A stretch of 64,000 nucleotides of DNA from Desulfosporosinus sp. (GTDB lineage Bacteria; Bacillota; Desulfitobacteriia; Desulfitobacteriales; Desulfitobacteriaceae): NCBI GenBank assembly GCA_003513495.1, contig DOPM01000019.1:156039-220038 (forward strand), given 5' to 3'. A program made the position numbers and the translations under genes. The notes beneath the pieces were generated by a model. The model did not search any database. It was not told the DNA's origin and saw only the letters and a list, made by a program, of their open reading frames with translations. The first letter of the stretch is position 1. Each line of letters begins with the position of its first letter. Shown in pieces: positions 51,399-59,799 of this stretch.

Positions 51399-53483
51399 TT
51401 ACAAAATAGTAGTGACCAAAAAGTCAATTCCATTAAATACCCAACCGTCAGCAGCATAATAAGCGGTGTTGTAAGCTACCACGTGTATCCTGCCAAGCGC
51501 CTTATTAATTGAATCTATCTCTAGTTTCACATAACACCCGCTGGAAGCCCCCTGCGGAATATCCATGGCTGATATAGACAAAAAACATTGAAAGTCCTTA
51601 CCCCAAAACCTCTGTGGCAAATTAACGTACATCCCGTTATACCAAACCTGTTTGGCGGCATCTTCCTCTTCTGACGTCCAATCTCTATCTATCCATCCTA
51701 CGCCCAGACCTTTAGTTGAAGCCATTAAAAGATAAGTGTCGTATTGATACGGTTTGGCTTCTCCCGCTACGAGTCTTTGTAGCCCTGCAGAAGTGAGTCT
51801 CGTATAACTCCCGTCTTCGTGCTTGGCTTGTAGTCCATAAAGATCGTCTCCAAACTTACCTAAATCAACAACCTCTGAACCGTCAGGCTTTTTAACTCGG
51901 GTTCCGTATATCCCTGGCGCTGGATTACCCGTGGTAACGACTTCGCCTCCGATTAAATCCTTGACCTGGAGACCGTTTTCAGTAATGTACGCGTTGTTGT
52001 AGCCGAAATCTTTCTGTACGGCATTCGCCGCATCAGAGGCTGCTTGATAGGCTACTACTGACGCATCATTCCAATCTCCAGCGCTAGATATTAAGTCATC
52101 AGATATCCCTGTATTATCGTCACCGAGAATAATCTGACTTGCTCTTAATTCAACGAATTCACCGAGGAGTCCCGAGATGAAGCCGGCCACAATATGACCA
52201 TCCATGGTTATTGCTGTTTCGTATGGCCCATCGATCCCGGTCCCTGAATACCCTAGGCCGTTCAGGTTCCACCGCCAGACCTTCTCTGCTGTCGCTTCAT
52301 CTTCAGTGTCCATTATAAGAATCTCACCGGGTTTCTTGACTACGTACCCGCCAAGGGCAGAAGCTAGCAGTGCAGTTACACTTTCTACCGCTTTCTGAAA
52401 ACTGCTCTTGGTCTGTGTGATATCTTTCTTTACATTTTGAATTTCTTTATTGGTGCTCGTTGCAATATTAGGTTTAAAACTACCAAGTTCGACCTTCTCA
52501 AGCCGATTCGTGAGGACATTTTTCGTTATCTTGATGACCTTGGCTTTGAGGTCAATGTTAAGTCGACTATGCCGGACCGTTACCGTATCCCCGAGATAAA
52601 CCCTCTCAAGCGGGGCGTAATCCTTGTATTCTATTGTCTTGCTCAGCTCGAGGAAATCAATCCGATAATTAAAGTCCGGAACGTCAATTTTCCCGTTTAG
52701 CATGTAGTTTGTGCCGGCTTCCCTCAGAAGCTCGATTGCCATTTCCTCAGTTATACCAAGGGTTTCTTCCGGGCCAATGTCGAATTCCTGCTTTTTGATT
52801 TTGGGATGCGGATAATTGTCAATGTACTGACTGTCAATATATTTTTCCGGCAGCAGGAGTCCGTCCCGCCCGATCGGCATCAACCGGGTGCAGATCCCGT
52901 CCGTATCAAGCGTTTCTTCAATGCCCTGGATGTTCTTCCCGTAGGCAATTAAGACGCCTCTATCAAGGCCACGAGCTTCCAAGAGCTTAATGATGAAATT
53001 ATCCCTGACCAGTTCCCCTCCCCAGGTCGCAATGATTCCTTCGTCACCAAGAATTGCCTCGACGAGGTTTTTTCTGATGAAGTATCTTGTGTCGTAGCCA
53101 CCCACATCTGACATACTAACAAATGGGTGGGGGTATTGAGTATGAGCAAGGATCCAGTCCAGCGCTGCGGATCCGCTTAGGTTTGTTGGCCGCACGTCCT
53201 CAAGAAAGTTGTCCAAAAGATCAAAGAAGATGTGACGAGCATTAACTTTAATAGCGTTTAAAACTTTAACTTTGCGATAAATTCGAAAGAGCTGTCCGTC
53301 AGCTTTAATGATATTTCCCTCGAGGAGATGCTGCCATTTGCCACGGGTGTCAATCGGATATTCGAGAGTTAGCCCATAGGCCCCGTTGAGTTCTTCGGTG
53401 ACCGGGCATGAGAGTGTGTCCGATAAGACAACTATGCCGTTATGGTTAAAGTTTGTTTCTGCTGAGTCGTATATGCTAATCAT
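51399..53483 (-). CDS. Tail-associated lysin/minor structural protein (Tal, prophage tail endopeptidase type)
   Basis: 694 residues from the ATG that overlaps the preceding stop (TGATG). The first about 330 residues match the prophage tail domain: GLTLEYPIDTRGKW, KVNARHIFFDLLDNF, and RVYLGDTVTVRHSRLNI. The middle is helical (about 345-380); the rest carries beta segments such as YGTRVKKPDGSEVV. It forms the tail tip hub with the Dit protein. No catalytic motif for peptidoglycan cleavage is clear. Confidence 0.87.
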   Translation of the reverse strand: MISIYDSAETNFNHNGIVVLSDTLSCPVTEELNGAYGLTLEYPIDTRGKWQHLLEGNIIKADGQLFRIYRKVKVLNAIKVNARHIFFDLLDNFLEDVRPTNLSGSAALDWILAHTQYPHPFVSMSDVGGYDTRYFIRKNLVEAILGDEGIIATWGGELVRDNFIIKLLEARGLDRGVLIAYGKNIQGIEETLDTDGICTRLMPIGRDGLLLPEKYIDSQYIDNYPHPKIKKQEFDIGPEETLGITEEMAIELLREAGTNYMLNGKIDVPDFNYRIDFLELSKTIEYKDYAPLERVYLGDTVTVRHSRLNIDLKAKVIKITKNVLTNRLEKVELGSFKPNIATSTNKEIQNVKKDITQTKSSFQKAVESVTALLASALGGYVVKKPGEILIMDTEDEATAEKVWRWNLNGLGYSGTGIDGPYETAITMDGHIVAGFISGLLGEFVELRASQIILGDDNTGISDDLISSAGDWNDASVVAYQAASDAANAVQKDFGYNNAYITENGLQVKDLIGGEVVTTGNPAPGIYGTRVKKPDGSEVVDLGKFGDDLYGLQAKHEDGSYTRLTSAGLQRLVAGEAKPYQYDTYLLMASTKGLGVGWIDRDWTSEEEDAAKQVWYNGMYVNLPQRFWGKDFQCFLSISAMDIPQGASSGCYVKLEIDSINKALGRIHVVAYNTAYYAADGWVFNGIDFLVTTIL

Positions 53484-54166
53484 CAGCGCCACCGCCAATT
53501 AGGGGTGATTTCTATCTTACTGACATCCCCTGTCCAACCTATAGAATTTTCCCCGGGAATCAATTCCGGGAACTCACCCAACATATCGGTGTTTTTGAGC
53601 TCAAAACCTTTATACGCATCCATCAGATTACTGTCAATCGTCACATGATCGCTGACATTCGTCAGATGGATCGTTTTGTTATTGATATTAAGCTCAATGG
53701 CCCCGGTTCCGTAAACCGTAATAACCGGCTTACTCTTGTGGGTACCGGCACCAAAGATACTGCCTGGGGCTGTAAGTGTAATAACCTGATTGTTTATCGA
53801 CAAAGCAAACGGCTGACATTCAAAGATTATAATGAATTTATACCACTTGCGGATGATCTTATTGAAAGGAACTTGATTCATGATACTAGCTTGATATTTC
53901 CGGTCATCCTGGTTACTAAAGATAACCTCTCCTGATCCGTCAAGCCAAGCGATGACCTGGTCAACCATTGAGATATCTAAGATGGTACATTCAACTGACT
54001 TGACAGTAGAGCTGTAAGTTTCGAAGTCTTGAGTTAGGTGTCCATCTCTTCCCGGTATTGTTATCTTACTCATATCCCGGGATGCCTTAGTTATCGGCGG
54101 GAGTACGTTTACCATTACCCCCATATCCTTACTGTTAATGTTCTTGAAAATAAAATAAGGTAGCAT
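53483..54166 (-). CDS. Distal tail protein (Dit)
   Basis: 227 residues with Sipho_tail pattern: KITIPGRDGHLTQDFETY, TAPGSIFGAGTHKSKPVITVYGTGAIELNINN in its galectin-like half, and GENSIGWTGDVSKIEITPNWRWR at the C-terminus (each a separate block). It connects the tail tube to the baseplate. Start adjoins tape measure stop; its own stop overlaps the Tal start. Confidence 0.86.
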   Translation of the reverse strand: MLPYFIFKNINSKDMGVMVNVLPPITKASRDMSKITIPGRDGHLTQDFETYSSTVKSVECTILDISMVDQVIAWLDGSGEVIFSNQDDRKYQASIMNQVPFNKIIRKWYKFIIIFECQPFALSINNQVITLTAPGSIFGAGTHKSKPVITVYGTGAIELNINNKTIHLTNVSDHVTIDSNLMDAYKGFELKNTDMLGEFPELIPGENSIGWTGDVSKIEITPNWRWR

Positions 54167-57054
54167 TAAGTTTCACCCCTTGCTACACCAGCTTGTTTAC
54201 GGTAGAATTCAAATTCCTCGGCGATTGCCTGCATATCCTGAGGCCTATTGTTGTAGAGGTTTTCAACGACGAATAAAGGACCGCTCTTTCCTGGAGCTGT
54301 CGTTGTTGCTCGATCTTTATTGACCAGGCCTCTCCTAGTTACATTGGTACTCGAGGTGATTTCGGCATCTGCAATAATATTACGATTCAGCCTGGCCATG
54401 GCAGCCTTAACATCGCTTATGCTGTCATCGATCCCCACTGCCATCCCTTTACCGATCATTATTCCTACCTGATCACGCATGACACGGGAAGGGGATTTTA
54501 CGTCGAATGCATCCTTGAATCCCTGAATGATGTTTTCTGCAAAATCGTTAATCCTGTTTAATAACCAACTGGCACTATTTTTAATACCATCCCACAACCC
54601 TTTGACGATGTTGCCACCGATATCAAGCATCTCCCCAGGAAGCTCTGCGAAATACGATACAATACTGCTCGTGATTTTCGGAATTTCTGCTTTTGTGCTT
54701 GAAAGCATATTTCTCGCCCAAGACACCAAATTATTAAGAGTACTTGATAATTGCGATTGAACTCTACCAGGTAGCTGAGAAAAGAATGTCATAATATTGT
54801 CTATGATAATAGGGATATTTGTTACTACCCAGCTCAACATATCGACTCCCCATTGAGAGGTCGTATTTAGTGTGCCCGTAAGTTGCTCCTTGGTTCTGCC
54901 AGGGAGCTCAGAAAAGAAGCCTATTATCCCATTGATTATTTTGGGAACTTCGCTAATTACCCATTTGATTGCATCTACTCCGAACTTAACAATTGTCCCA
55001 ACTACCATTCCAAGGGTATAGCCTATTTCTCCAGGTAATTTATTTATAAACGTCATAATGCCTTTAATGAACTTAGGAATCTCTGTTGCGGCCCAACTAA
55101 TGATATTGCTTCCAAATTCAGATACCTCATTGGACGCTTCCCCAAGGAGACTAGAAACCATGCCTGGTATTTGTCCAAAGAAAGTAGCGATACTTGCAGG
55201 GAGTTGGGCTATCCATTCAGTGGCAGTTGTGATGGACCCCGGAATAGAGACGGTGAAGAAGTTAGTCAACCACTCTCCAACTGGCCCTACTGTATCCTTT
55301 ATTGCCTCCCATGTCCCAGTAACTGCTGTCCTGAAGCCTTCATTGGTATTCCAAAGAACAACTAGGCCTGCTACCAAGGCTGCAACAGCAGTTACAATAA
55401 TCCCAATCGGGTTTGCCAATAAGGCGAAATTTAAACCAGTTTGTGCTGCAGAAGCTGCCAGCATAGCTGTGCGCCATACTTTTACAGCCTCCACAACTGC
55501 CGTTATCGTAGACACTACGCCCCATGTTGCCATCCCTGCCCCAATCCCTACGGCTAGAGCCGCAATAGTGCTGGCATTATCCATTATCCATTTAAGTGAG
55601 TGGATAATTGGGGCCATATCAAACTTTTTGACCTTTTGAATCATATCATTTATCTTTGGCAGTATTTCATCTCCGATAGGTTCGGCCAAATCTGTAATGA
55701 GTTGTCGTTTTAATCCCTCGAGCGCAGCGCCGATATCGTCATATTTTACAGCGTTTATTTTTCCTAAAGCATCAACCGTGTTAGAAATTGCTCCCTGGGT
55801 ATTGGTTAAGGCCGCCATACCTTTTGATTGGACTTCTTCCCACATCGTACCGAATAATGCTACACCTGTGTTATATTTTAAAATGGGATCCTGAATTGCA
55901 TTGAGTCTTTTAGTGACTTCGGTGAACGATTTCTTCGCTGCTTCTCCACCCTTACCGAATTCAGCAGTAGTTATTTCAGCGTTTAAACCTAATGCTTCGA
56001 AGGCTTCTGATGACGTTTTACTCTGGTCCTTAACGCGGATTCCGAGCTCGTGTATTGCATCACCGAGTTGATCGATACTAAAGACTCCCTCTGCCGCGCC
56101 GTTGGCCAACATATTAAACATTTCCTCTGCTCCGATTCCGAGAGAAGCAAAGTGTGGGGCATATTCGGCGATGATATCGACTAGATCGCCATTCTTATTT
56201 AGACCCTTTTGGGCACCTTGGGCGATGAGGTTGTAAGCTTGGTCGCCAGTTATAGCAAAGTTTTTCATTAACACCGTGGCGCTGTTTACTGACGCATTTA
56301 CGTCCATTTCAAACGTGTCGCGCAGCATTAACGCGTTAGTAGCCATATTTTCTAGTTCTTTACCTGCTAATTTGGTTTGGTTTCTGACCGTTCCAAGGAC
56401 CTTACCGATGTCCTCAAAGTTTTCACCGAAATTATTATTATAGATGGATAACATCGTATCTTTCATGCCAATCATGGCTTCATCGGTTTCGCCAGTAGAA
56501 GCCTGTAAACCATTAAGCGCTCGTCGAGATTCATCACTAGAAAACGCGGCTGCCCCGAACGTGGCAGTTATGGCACCCGCAACAGCGAGAGCAGCGCCCT
56601 TGACGATATCAAGAGTCTTCCCAAGTTCCTCCTGGGCTCGCTGCATTTCTTCGCTATCTCTTGCCGCTTGAATTTGAGAACTTGCATAATTCTCGATCGC
56701 TTCATTGTTTTGCTCAAGCTGTCTCTCGGTGTTTCTAAGAGCAGTCAAAGTATTATTTAACTGGATTCTATACCCAACAGTACGTCTGTCAGCTTCACCA
56801 TACATCTGGGCACTTTGTTCAACAGCCCTGGTAAGAGCAGCAACATTTTCTCTTTGCTGGGCAATCTGTCGCTCGTAAATTGCACTACGGGAAGTAAGGG
56901 CTTCCATAGAATCGGCATTGTCACCAAATGACGCGGTGTTCAGTCTCATCTCTGACCCGAGTAAACGGAGTTCGCGAGCAGCCGCCTGCATTTCCTGCTT
57001 GAATTTCTGTTCTCCATCAAGGGCCAGTGTTGTTCTTATCTCGCGTACTGCCAT
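54166..57054 (-). CDS. Tape measure protein
   Basis: 962 residues. N-terminal coiled coil (about 15-150, rich in Glu, Gln, Arg), hydrophobic segments near 155-175 and 500-570, and five degenerate repeats of about 42 residues between about 620 and 810, each with a Trp, Ile-Pro and FF-x2-LPG. TP901-type core motifs at 180-320. It sets tail length and may assist DNA ejection. It directly follows the gpT frame end (TAAATG). Confidence 0.92.
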   Translation of the reverse strand: MAVREIRTTLALDGEQKFKQEMQAAARELRLLGSEMRLNTASFGDNADSMEALTSRSAIYERQIAQQRENVAALTRAVEQSAQMYGEADRRTVGYRIQLNNTLTALRNTERQLEQNNEAIENYASSQIQAARDSEEMQRAQEELGKTLDIVKGAALAVAGAITATFGAAAFSSDESRRALNGLQASTGETDEAMIGMKDTMLSIYNNNFGENFEDIGKVLGTVRNQTKLAGKELENMATNALMLRDTFEMDVNASVNSATVLMKNFAITGDQAYNLIAQGAQKGLNKNGDLVDIIAEYAPHFASLGIGAEEMFNMLANGAAEGVFSIDQLGDAIHELGIRVKDQSKTSSEAFEALGLNAEITTAEFGKGGEAAKKSFTEVTKRLNAIQDPILKYNTGVALFGTMWEEVQSKGMAALTNTQGAISNTVDALGKINAVKYDDIGAALEGLKRQLITDLAEPIGDEILPKINDMIQKVKKFDMAPIIHSLKWIMDNASTIAALAVGIGAGMATWGVVSTITAVVEAVKVWRTAMLAASAAQTGLNFALLANPIGIIVTAVAALVAGLVVLWNTNEGFRTAVTGTWEAIKDTVGPVGEWLTNFFTVSIPGSITTATEWIAQLPASIATFFGQIPGMVSSLLGEASNEVSEFGSNIISWAATEIPKFIKGIMTFINKLPGEIGYTLGMVVGTIVKFGVDAIKWVISEVPKIINGIIGFFSELPGRTKEQLTGTLNTTSQWGVDMLSWVVTNIPIIIDNIMTFFSQLPGRVQSQLSSTLNNLVSWARNMLSSTKAEIPKITSSIVSYFAELPGEMLDIGGNIVKGLWDGIKNSASWLLNRINDFAENIIQGFKDAFDVKSPSRVMRDQVGIMIGKGMAVGIDDSISDVKAAMARLNRNIIADAEITSSTNVTRRGLVNKDRATTTAPGKSGPLFVVENLYNNRPQDMQAIAEEFEFYRKQAGVARGET

Positions 57055-57632
57055 TTATCCCTCACCTCGCGTTTTCTTCCGGACAATGCCTTGTAGATAC
57101 TCGTCATATTCCCGAGTCCATTTCCAAAAAGCTATAATGCGCCCCGGTGTAGTGAGCCAAGCCTGTTTCTCACTCATACCGCAGCGCATTCCTAAAAATA
57201 CTAGGCGCAAAGGATCTATTCCCCTGCGCCCATCTTGTTTTTTGATGCCAGTACCTCTTCTAAGACCTCGTCGACTTCTTCATCAGTTTGATCCGGATTC
57301 GTTCCAGGATTCATCCCATCGCTTATCACGCTAAAAATGGTTTTGCGGTGCGCGGTAAATTCATGAGGTTTCATAAGTAATTGGATCTGGTCCGGAGTTG
57401 GTGCTTTTTCGTCTGTGCCTTCTTCGAAGTTTTTTAACGCAATTCCCTGGCCAATAAGTAAGGCAATGATCCAAGAGTATTCATCAATCGCCTTCACATG
57501 ATCTTTCTCAAGTTCTTTACCCATTCTTTCAATACCACCGTAGCGTTGCGTGATCTCTTTTAACGCTACAACATTAAAAACGGCTGTGTAAGTTCTTTTG
57601 CCTATCTTAATTTCATTATCACTCTCGTACAT
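57055..57632 (-). CDS. Tail assembly chaperone gpGT frameshift product
   Basis: A -1 shift at the A-AAA-AAC heptamer (57243-57237) joins the first 132 codons of the gpG-like frame to 60 more codons (QDGRRGIDPLRLVFLG to KKTRGEG), ending at TAA 57057-57055 just before the tape measure ATG. The extension has no own start near its beginning and no ribosome binding site. In lambda-like and many Gram-positive phages the tail chaperone has exactly this design. Confidence 0.78.
57216..57632 (-). CDS. Tail assembly chaperone gpG-like protein
   Basis: 138 residues, mostly helical, acidic C-terminus (DEEVDEVLEEVL). KRTYTAVFNVVALKEITQRYGG at the N-terminus and EFTAHRKTIFSVISDG are typical of phage tail assembly chaperones. 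It binds the tape measure protein before tube polymerisation. Produced alone from the zero frame and as part of gpGT by frameshift. Confidence 0.82.
   Translation of the reverse strand: MYESDNEIKIGKRTYTAVFNVVALKEITQRYGGIERMGKELEKDHVKAIDEYSWIIALLIGQGIALKNFEEGTDEKAPTPDQIQLLMKPHEFTAHRKTIFSVISDGMNPGTNPDQTDEEVDEVLEEVLASKNKMGAGE
57237..57243 (-). promoter_or_regulatory. Slippery heptamer for -1 frameshifting
   Basis: A AAA AAC, in the right phase (codons TCA AAA AAC) at residues 130-132 of the gpG frame, 6 codons before its stop. Confidence 0.78.
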
Positions 57633-57644
57633 ACGCTAAACTCC

Positions 57645-58430
57645 TTAAACACGTGTTACTAAGGCGGCTACTGCAGCCTCAAGGAGGCTCTCGGCAGCAT
57701 CCACTCTTGCCTGTGATGGACTAGCCATTGCCGCAACCTCTACAGCTTCAGCAAGGGAATTAGCTACATCAACCCAGGATATAGAGGTGTATGTTTCTGG
57801 GTCAAGGGCTTGAGCACTTGCAATAGCCGCACTAAGGTTCGATTTATTTGCCGGTTCGCCGATGTTAGCAAGTTCATTAAGCCAAGCTACAGCATCGGAT
57901 TCAGTCGTGAATGTTGCCATGTCGCGCCATGAATTGTCCGCATCTTGGGCAGTCATAATGGTTCCCTCGACCTCAGGGGTTTGCCATTCAATAGCTCCGT
58001 CTGGTTTAGTGGAAGCATCCTCGGAGGGCATTCCCCATTTTGTTTTGTAATACCAAAGGGCCCTGTAGGATCTAACGCCGTTTTTCTTCCTAACTCGGTA
58101 GTATCCGAATCCGCCATTTGGTGCCTCATAGCCTGCTGCAGATCGGATTGTCGCAACTCCGTTTAAGGTTGCCGCTTTCTGCCCAAGCCATATTTTCAGC
58201 GCATCGTCTGATAGATCATCGATACCAGTTGTAATGGTACCTGAGGTAAAAGAGTTGTCGATCTCTACAACCATGTCATCTGCCGGTAATTTGCTGTCTG
58301 AAAGCTCTATCGAAACATTTGCAGCTATCGCATGACCTACAATAAGCCCCGCTCCATAAACAGGGAAGCCGTTTGCCGGCTCATTTGTAATAGGTGCAAA
58401 GACAGGATGCTTTAATCCGATATATGCCAT
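57645..58430 (-). CDS. Major tail tube protein with C-terminal FIVAR-like extension
   Basis: 261 residues. The first about 190 match the phi13-type major tail protein (YIGLKHPVFAPITNEPANG, AAGYEAPNGGFGYYRVRKKNG, YYKTKWGMPSEDA). The last about 65 are helical with repeated Ala/Glu (SLAEAVEVAAMASPSQARVDAAESLLEAAV in two blocks), a FIVAR/albumin-like module that would decorate the tail surface. Confidence 0.85.
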   Translation of the reverse strand: MAYIGLKHPVFAPITNEPANGFPVYGAGLIVGHAIAANVSIELSDSKLPADDMVVEIDNSFTSGTITTGIDDLSDDALKIWLGQKAATLNGVATIRSAAGYEAPNGGFGYYRVRKKNGVRSYRALWYYKTKWGMPSEDASTKPDGAIEWQTPEVEGTIMTAQDADNSWRDMATFTTESDAVAWLNELANIGEPANKSNLSAAIASAQALDPETYTSISWVDVANSLAEAVEVAAMASPSQARVDAAESLLEAAVAALVTRV

Positions 58431-58435
58431 TTATA

Positions 58436-58855
58436 TCACGCTCCTTGTAGACTTCTTAAAAATCGATCAAAAACTTGTTCCATAACATCAATTACTAACG
58501 GGCCGGCTGCTTCGTCGGCATCATCAACCCAATGTGTTGGACGAATGCTGGAAGATCCGTAATGCAAGATGAAGGCCTTTTCTGCGTTCCTGGTACCACG
58601 TCGGTCAGTTCCCTGGGGATAGATATCAATTGTTTTCACGCCGCCAACGCTCTTAGGCTTATTTGGGTACCCGATTGACTCAATCATGTCGCCGGTCCAC
58701 TTCAAGCCGTGCATTCCTGCGCTGATTCTCCACTGCTGCTTCACTTCTTCAGCTGCAGCCATCAGCATTTCTTCTCCAACTTGTTCACCGGCTTCGCCAA
58801 GCTTGGTAACCTCCCTGATAAGTCCTTCAAGGCCCGAAGTATTAAACCGTGCCAT
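58436..58855 (-). CDS. HK97 gp10-like tail-completion protein
   Basis: 139 residues from the ATG at 58855 (GGGGGTGG upstream); the longest frame would start 29 codons earlier. Motifs GEQVGEEMLMAAAEEVKQQW and HYGSSSIRPTHWVDDADE are those of the HK97-gp10 head-tail joining family. Confidence 0.84.
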   Translation of the reverse strand: MARFNTSGLEGLIREVTKLGEAGEQVGEEMLMAAAEEVKQQWRISAGMHGLKWTGDMIESIGYPNKPKSVGGVKTIDIYPQGTDRRGTRNAEKAFILHYGSSSIRPTHWVDDADEAAGPLVIDVMEQVFDRFLRSLQGA

Positions 58856-58871
58856 TAGGCCACCCCCTGTA

Positions 58872-59162
58872 TTAAGCCACAGTACAATCCCAGATATGAT
58901 GGATGTAACCCGTATTTTCCTCATAGTCAACTTTATAGTCAAAGGAAATATCGTCGGTGCTTAAGGCAGTATCGATCAATTCAACAATGGGATCATATTC
59001 GATCTTCGTAAAGCGATCCACTTGGATCCTCCACTCTTCTTCGGGAGTCTTCCTTCTTTCGAACTCCTTCCATACTGTATAATTTGTATTTTTTACAGAT
59101 TCATAATGAGATGCTGTAGGATCAGCAGTAAGCAAAAGGTTACGGAATTCTTGCAATGTCAT
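58872..59162 (-). CDS. Tail terminator-like protein
   Basis: 96 residues: RIQVDRFTKIEYDP and YKVDYEENTGYIHHIWDC match the DUF3168/tail terminator pattern of capping the tube. Position between head closure and gp10-like genes is slightly unusual but acceptable. Overlaps the preceding gene end by 23 nt. Confidence 0.62.
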   Translation of the reverse strand: MTLQEFRNLLLTADPTASHYESVKNTNYTVWKEFERRKTPEEEWRIQVDRFTKIEYDPIVELIDTALSTDDISFDYKVDYEENTGYIHHIWDCTVA

Positions 59163-59505
59163 AGTCTGCTTCCACCCTCTCCAGGGATAGATCCATTGCC
59201 GGCGGATATACGTCCGGCGGGTATTGGACCTGTTTTATTTCATACTGCCGACCGTCGTTAGGGATGGCAATGTCTTGTGACGATACGTTTTGAAACCGAG
59301 GAACACGAAGCAAACGATCAATTTTTACTTTGGCCTGTTTTGCTGTCCAGAATCTTCCCATTCCCACTGTTCGCTCTTCATAATGCAAATTTCCAAGCTT
59401 TAAGGTCAGTCCTTCTTTCGGCTTATTGCCTGCCTGGGCAATGTTACCCACACTGTAGATATTGAGGATCCCGTCATTGAATGTCTGTGTTTTGCTCTTG
59501 ATCAT
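59140..59505 (-). CDS. Head closure protein
   Basis: 121 residues with beta-barrel SPP1 gp16/head closure pattern: LNIYSVGNIAQAGNKPK, KQAKVKIDRLLRVPRF, QYEIKQVQYPPDVYPP. It seals the capsid portal after packaging. Overlaps the connector gene by 32 nt. Confidence 0.75.
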   Translation of the reverse strand: MIKSKTQTFNDGILNIYSVGNIAQAGNKPKEGLTLKLGNLHYEERTVGMGRFWTAKQAKVKIDRLLRVPRFQNVSSQDIAIPNDGRQYEIKQVQYPPDVYPPAMDLSLERVEADYDIARIP

Positions 59506-59785
59506 AACGTTTTACCTCCTGGGCTATCTGCAAGGATAAGAGCTCATGCAGGTAATTTCCTTGAAACTCACCAAGTGAATGAGAACGGGCATACAGACAA
59601 TAATCCAACAGGAGTTCGCGCGGCTTGTCTTCCTCAGAGTAATCAAGCTCTCCGCCAGCAATCTGGTTCAGATATTTCATCCCACGGGCAATAATGCCGG
59701 TGAGCTTTTCGTCACCGGCAACATCATCCCAAGTGATATCGAGATAATTGCGAACTGCCTCAAGCAGCCCTGTAGGCAGCACCAT
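59474..59785 (-). CDS. Head-tail connector protein (gp6-like)
   Basis: 103 residues, helical: LLEAVRNYLDITWDD, KLTGIIARGMKYLNQIAG and YARSHSLGEFQGNYLHEL resemble the phage gp6/gp15-like adaptor that attaches to the portal. Confidence 0.82.
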   Translation of the reverse strand: MVLPTGLLEAVRNYLDITWDDVAGDEKLTGIIARGMKYLNQIAGGELDYSEEDKPRELLLDYCLYARSHSLGEFQGNYLHELLSLQIAQEVKRYDQEQNTDIQ

Positions 59786-59799
59786 TATTTTTCAACTCC

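Noticed and set aside
55058..55639. 193-codon plus-strand frame inside the tape measure gene
   Set aside because: Antisense to a clear phage gene, no ribosome binding site.
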